DNA of 64,000 bases. Source: Pseudoips prasinana. Taxonomy: Eukaryota > Arthropoda > Insecta > Lepidoptera > Nolidae. The stretch spans positions 8,705,001 through 8,769,000 of the forward strand of contig OX621246.1 of the NCBI GenBank assembly GCA_951640165.1, read 5' to 3'. The notes beneath the pieces are model-generated. The model was not told the origin of the DNA, searched no databases, and worked only from the letters and a program-made list of their open reading frames with translations. Shown piece by piece: positions 59,870 to 64,000 of this stretch; position 1 is the first letter of the stretch, and every line of letters begins with the position of its first letter. The translations under genes and the position numbers were made by a program.

Positions 59870-60330
59870 AGGTCTCCCCAAAGGTTTCTATGACGATGCC
59901 ATTTGGAGGGTTCGCCGTAGTCTCAGCGTTTAGCATGCGAGTGGGCCACCGCTGATAGGTAGTAGCTAGTAGACAGGTATCGCTACTGCCCGACTACCTG
60001 CTGTATCCCTTAGGGCCAGCGCAGACCGAGAGGAGCGCAGCGGAGAGGATTTTATTAAGGAACTAGAAAATCAACTTTAAAATCATTTAAATGAAGTGCA
60101 TGTATGCTTGAACATTATATGCCCGAGACCGCGCGAGCGTTTTATGTCAGGTTCAAGCATATATGCACTTAATTCCTATAATTCTAAAGTTGATTTTCTA
60201 GTGCCTTAATAAAATCCTCTCCGCTGCGCTCCTCTCGGTCTGCGCTGGCCCTTAGTCGCCTTTTACGACATCCACGGGTTGGATTGGGTTGACACTGTTA
60301 TTCTTTCTAAGTTTTAGACCACCAAGATAA
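59870..60330 (+). repeat. Repeat family D copy interrupted by a MITE
   Basis: Same order as 52340-52590 (TTCGCCGTAGTCTCAGCG, CGACTACCTGCTGTATCCC ... AGTCGCCTTTTACGACATCC). The break is at CCCTTA|GTCGCC. Confidence 0.7.
60013..60251. mobile_element. Harbinger-like MITE with TTA target duplication
   Basis: 239 bp. Inverted ends of about 48 bp starting GGGCCAGCGCAGACCGAGAG; the inner parts (GAAAATCAACTTTA) are also inverted. TTA flanks both sides (60010-60012, 60252-60254). The uninterrupted family D copy at 52340-52590 has a single CCCTTAGTCGCC, which confirms the border. A 3-bp TTA target fits PIF/Harbinger. Confidence 0.85.
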
Positions 60331-60944
60331 AAAATTGGCGAAGTACGAGCCGGATTCGCGCACCGCAGGTTCTGTGCCGTCCTTCATGATGCAAAAAGTT
60401 AGTATAGGCTAAGTTACCTATATAGGAAAAACTAGTACACTTAATGATAATTTGGAACTAACGTAGCACAATAAAATCATGTTTTATAATGAACAAATCT
60501 TCGTTCATGCCTACGAAAGGCTGTAGACGAGTGATGCCAACGTTTAAGTATTGTGACGCTTAAGGCAATATGACACCGCTCATGTCCTTGTTCTTTGATG
60601 ATTTTATCGTATAGGTACTTACAAATGCCGCATAAGAAAATAATCATGTTTTCTCATTTTTTTCACTTGTAATACGGTCAGATATGCAATATCTAAACCA
60701 TATCTAACGATGTCAAACCACACACTACCAAAATTTAAAAACATATGTAGATCTACTGGTACTATAACATTAATTTTTTATTTTATTAATAATAATCGAA
60801 ATTTAAAATTTTTATCTACGTAAATATTTTCGCTTCTAAAATTAGTTTCTATTTTTTTCTACACAAAATTTAACATTATGAATATAATAAAGATAAATAA
60901 AAGAGCATGAAGGTACAACTTATTTCTAGAGAAATCTCTTCCAG
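60331..60944. other. AT-rich intergenic, nothing recognised
   Basis: No gene, RNA or named repeat seen. Confidence 0.5.
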
Positions 60945-61170
60945 CGGATGCGCCGAAAGATATACCAATGGAAAAATAAATAAATATATATCTTGGGACA
61001 ACTGCGTCTATGGTAAAATATATAAACTTATTTATGGACAAATGGGTGTACCATTTGTCCATAAGTAAGTACCGACCGAAGTAAGACCCGACCCATAAAA
61101 AAGTATCCAAAATTTGTGAATCGAACCCACGTCCAGCAGTAAATGTCTCAAACCACTAGACTAACAGGCA
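60945..61170 (-). mobile_element. Degenerate SINE with a palindrome inside
   Basis: ATCTTGGGACAACTGCGTCT at the left and GAATCGAACCCACGTCCAGC at the right follow a SINE A-like layout. A palindrome TTATGGACAAATGG/complement spans 61032-61064. Confidence 0.5.
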
Positions 61171-61274
61171 GCACGCCATCAAGAACATTTTGCAGAACTC
61201 TCAGGCATGCAGGTTTCTTCAAGATATTTCTTTCACAAATTAGAGAACGAGATAATTAATTACTAAAACGTGCA

Positions 61275-61350
61275 TGAATTTGAAAAGACTTGAACTCGAG
61301 ACTGATTCCAACGATCTAACCGCTAGGCTATCTCGTACTGGATATACTCA
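61275..61350 (-). mobile_element. tRNA-like SINE head
   Basis: The minus strand has TAGCCTAGCGGTTAGA (good A-box) and GAGTTCAAGTC (B-box). The fold is incomplete for a real tRNA and no acceptor stem is seen, so it is called a SINE head. Confidence 0.5.
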
Positions 61351-61409
61351 TTAAGATTTACTTACTTAGTAATACATATACGATATCACAGGATAACATT
61401 AGATCGTTG

Positions 61410-61640
61410 TTTCATCATATCAGCCAAAGTACGTCCACGGCTGGACAAAAGGCTCCCCAAAGAATGGGGGAATATGCCGTAGTCGCCACGGCATATTCCC
61501 CCATTCTGTGATCGCAGTTATCATAGTTCACAGAAAAACGCTGCCACCCGGTCTCTGGTAGGTATTCCCTCGGTCGATTTCTACACGCCTCACGGGATGA
61601 GATGGAGTGGAGATATTCTATGCCGTCACCACACAACAGA
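61410..61640. repeat. Repeat family D copy with an inverted duplication
   Basis: Begins CATCATATCAGCCAAAGTAC as at 63003, then AGAATGGGGGAATATGCCGT and, after a 7-nt loop, the reverse complement of that stretch (61456-61503). The rest (CACGGGATGAGATGGAGTGG) is family D. Confidence 0.6.
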
Positions 61641-61654
61641 TCGTTGTTTAAATA

Positions 61655-61905
61655 ATAATAATAATATCCTGGGACATTATTCGCACACGGCCATCTGATC
61701 CCAAACTAAGTAGAGCTTGTAATATGGAAGCCAGTTGATAACTGATATATTACATATACTACTTTTTTAAATACATACTTATATAGACAATTACACCCAG
61801 ACTCACGACAAACAGACATTTTCATGCACCCAAATATCGGTCCCGGGTAAGAATCGAACCCATGCCCTGCGGCGTGAAATTTACCAACCACGCTAACAGG
61901 CCCGT
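61655..61905 (-). mobile_element. SINE family A copy
   Basis: Long copy: ATCCTGGGACATTATTCGCA, CACGGCCATCTGATCCCAAA, CCCAGACTCACGACAAACAG, GGGTAAGAATCGAACCCATG. B-box on the minus strand; (AAT)n tail at the left. Confidence 0.8.
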
Positions 61906-62399
61906 CAAATGTCACCTTGCCAGTTGATCTGATATAAAACCGCATTTCACTATAAATACTTACGTAATACTTGCACATGAAAAAGAGTAGCAACTAGCAA
62001 AGCTTTCCACATACTCGTACCTTCACCAAGTAACTCTCCCAAAGCGCCTTACCAAACATGAGAAACAAAAAAGTTTGTCATGTTCTTCACTTTGAAACTG
62101 TTCATCAAACTCATTAGCTGTTCTTACTTGTCTCGGGGCGGTCGCCTATATAAATACAGGCCATGCAAAGCATAGTGATGTACTCAATTATTTGGGTCCC
62201 GAGATTGTAATATTTTTAGTACCGGGATTCGAAGATTTCCTTTAACTTAAAACTTATACTTAAAGTTTCAAGTCGGATTCTGGATAATTTTTTTAGTCGG
62301 GATATTTATCATATATTTAGGAATGAAATACAAGCTTCGCTGACGGTAACAAATATCACCACCAATCACATCCTGTGGGTGGCGTAGAAGTCGTTTCGA
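61906..62399. other. Intergenic, nothing recognised
   Basis: No coding or repeat signature that I can support. Confidence 0.5.
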
Positions 62400-62600
62400 A
62401 TGTATATATATCTACTAGAGAACGGGCAGCAGCGTCTCTCTGTGTACTACCACAATCTCATACTGCGATTTCCAACCCGTCTGCTAAGTGTTGCGACTAC
62501 AGCATATGATATAATATACTGGAGGGATATGCTGCATATCCCTCCAGATGATCAATCCCATTGTGGACATAATTTATCAGGATCTGGACGTCAGTCAACT
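62400..62600. repeat. Repeat family D fragment, inverted, with foldback
   Basis: CTGCGATTTCCAACCCGTCTG and GTTGCGACTACAGCATATG are family D in inverted orientation. A hairpin CTGGAGGGATATG/complement (62519-62547) falls at the same point in the repeat as the foldback at 61456-61503. Confidence 0.5.
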
Positions 62601-62804
62601 GAAGTGATGATGACTTCACAAACCGACAATGCTTTTGTTCTTGCCATACATTTGTCATGTCACGTCATCATGTAAAGGTCAGATGTGTAATAAATCTAAA
62701 ATTATAAGTATTGACAATTGTTGTTTAAAAACCTTAAATAAACAAAATGACAATAATTTCAAGAAATACCTATTTAACTAAAGCATTATTATATTCCGCT
62801 TTGT

Positions 62805-62905
62805 GCGGATAGCGCAAGACCGGCAATTGTGGAGATCTTTGAGGGAGGCCTTTGTCCAGAAGTGGACGTCTTTCGGCTGATATGATGATGATGATGTTGA
62901 TTATT
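62805..62905 (+). mobile_element. RTE-type LINE extreme 3' end
   Basis: GCAAGACCGGCAATTGTGGA, GGCCTTTGTCCAGAAGTGGA and CTTTCGGCTGATATGATGAT, i.e. the plus-strand version of the ends at 7174 and 53474, with a (GAT)n tail. Confidence 0.75.
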
Positions 62906-63002
62906 ATTATATTATATTCCTCTTGATGAAATACAAGCCACGATCGAATAATCTACTTGTACTTTTTGTTTATTTTTTGGTATGGCAGGGAGAATGCCTA
63001 TG

Positions 63003-63235
63003 CATCATCATATCAGCCGAAGTACGTCCACTGCTGGACAAAAGCCTTCCCTAAGAATGGAGGGATATGTCATTATCGCCACGCTTGACAGACGGGTTGG
63101 CGATACTAGGCAGATGCCTATGCATGCTGCCCGCAAAAAGTGTCTGCGGGTGGGTATGTCGGACTCGCACTGACTAAACCTAACCTGCCGTGGAATTCTC
63201 TTGGCACCTGATGGAGGAAGCCCAGGTAACACGGG
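63003..63235 (+). repeat. Repeat family D fragment
   Basis: CATCATATCAGCCGAAGTAC, AGAATGGAGGGATATGTCAT, GACAGACGGGTTGGCGATAC, then GGACTCGCACTGACTAAACC. No foldback in this copy, so it shows the unrearranged order. Confidence 0.6.
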
Positions 63236-63269
63236 TATGGTGCTCCGGTGCCCCCCTTATCTACTTGTA

Positions 63270-63408
63270 CAGACGCCAGCACATCCAGCTACCTCAATCT
63301 GTCAAATTTCTTTTATAGATTTTCAACTTTATTAGGTACATAAGCATAAGGTTCACTTTCAATTGGGGAAATTTGACAGATTGGGGTAGCTTGATGTGGT
63401 GGCGTCTG
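63270..63408. mobile_element. MITE family M1, copy 3
   Basis: 139 bp, CAGACGCCAGCACATCCAGC ends, TA on both sides; the right end has GGTGGCGTCTG instead of GCTGGCGTCTG. Confidence 0.85.
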
Positions 63409-63661
63409 TATCTATAATTAGTTAATTTATTCTCCTACTATTTACACGCGGTTTAATCTATCTGAATAAAAACCGTTTTTATTTTTATTTAATTTATTTA
63501 TCCCAGTTTTTGCAATGTAACAGCGTGAAGAGGCCTGTAATGGTCTAAAGATAATGTGAAAAATTTGGAACAGATAGTAGAGGTATTTTTCAAGTAGGTA
63601 AACTTCTTATTGTTTATTTGTTTAAAGTGGTTTAATATAATTAATATTTTCTCGGTTACAG

Positions 63662-63700
63662 GATAGTTCGTATGACTCCAATCAGACAGTGACCCCGTAA
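63662..63700 (+). CDS. Possible last coding exon of a further gene
   Basis: After a pyrimidine-rich acceptor (TTTTCTCGGTTACAG) the sequence reads DSSYDSNQTVTP and TAA. No upstream exon was found in the window and no family was recognised, so this is only a candidate. It could belong to a plus-strand gene whose other exons are too short or too far to see, or be chance. Confidence 0.2.
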   Translation, partial: DSSYDSNQTVTP

Positions 63701-64000
63701 GACAAAAGTTGTCTAACGTATCACGATAACTGCACTGTTTATAACATCATTGAATTGAGTTAAAATTAGCGAAAAATATCATCTACAGCTTTTGGGAGTA
63801 GCGTCTCCCTCGAATTACCCGGCCAAGTGTCTGGCACTTAAGTTATAATAGATGGAGATAAAGAGAAAACTATATAGCGCCCGTGCAAGCTAGACTGAAC
63901 TTTCATAAATTGTACTAATTCAATCTTAAGTACTAATGTTTATACTAATAAAACTCCGAAGAGACCTAAAAATGAAAGGTTTTTAAATGTTTACGATAGT
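63701..64000. other. Right edge of window
   Basis: No feature recognised beyond the candidate exon; the AATAAA-like ACTAATAAAAC near 63945 could serve as its polyadenylation signal. Confidence 0.3.

Noticed and set aside
61275..61350. Functional tRNA gene on the minus strand
   Set aside because: Good internal promoter boxes but no matching acceptor stem; better explained as a SINE head.

Overview
The window is animal nuclear DNA, most likely from a butterfly or moth (inference). It is AT-rich, the host genes are split by GT-AG introns, and the repeats are of lepidopteran type: tRNA-derived SINEs, RTE, I and R1-type LINEs, Helitron-like 3' ends, mariner and TA-target MITEs. There is no prokaryotic gene organisation.

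Two host genes can be assembled exon by exon. THOC1 (THO complex subunit 1) lies on the minus strand from 45609 to 9816. It has 11 coding exons with matching phases, encodes 675 aa, and has an AATAAA just past the stop. MCRIP/FAM195 (MAPK-regulated corepressor-interacting protein) lies on the plus strand from 49266 to 54518, with 3 coding exons and 115 aa. The genes are divergent, about 3.7 kb apart. A very short candidate last exon of a third gene may sit at 63662-63700.

The most unusual feature is in THOC1 exon 7. A 124-bp unit holding the 3' half of the exon, its 5' splice site and the first intron bases is repeated seven times without visible change (16364-17238). This makes seven consecutive identical splice donors, of which only the first gives a product in frame with exon 8.

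Region by region: 1-9800 holds a Helitron end, a decayed non-LTR retrotransposon (about 1265-5450) split by a 751-bp TIR element, MITEs, and an antisense RTE element (about 7174-9180). 9816-17289 holds THOC1 exons 11 to 7 with SINEs and a LINE relic. 17856-28303, inside THOC1 intron 6, is a chimeric retroelement: LTR, I-type LINE, Gypsy gag-pol, LTR, then a second gag stub, with TA microsatellites at both edges. 29858-36747 holds exons 6 to 4 plus SINEs and an R1-type LINE nested in an I-type LINE. 38185-45609 holds exons 3 to 1; intron 2 contains a 3.65-kb TIR element carrying an intact-looking mariner. 45610-49265 is intergenic with foldback elements. 49266-54518 is MCRIP. 54519-64000 is its downstream flank with a mariner pseudogene, SINEs and a Harbinger-like MITE.

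Most of the sequence is mobile DNA, and most of the 35.8-kb length of THOC1 is intron filled with insertions. Host-gene calls rest on protein resemblance plus intact splice sites and phase. TE family names come from recognised motifs and are less certain at clade level.
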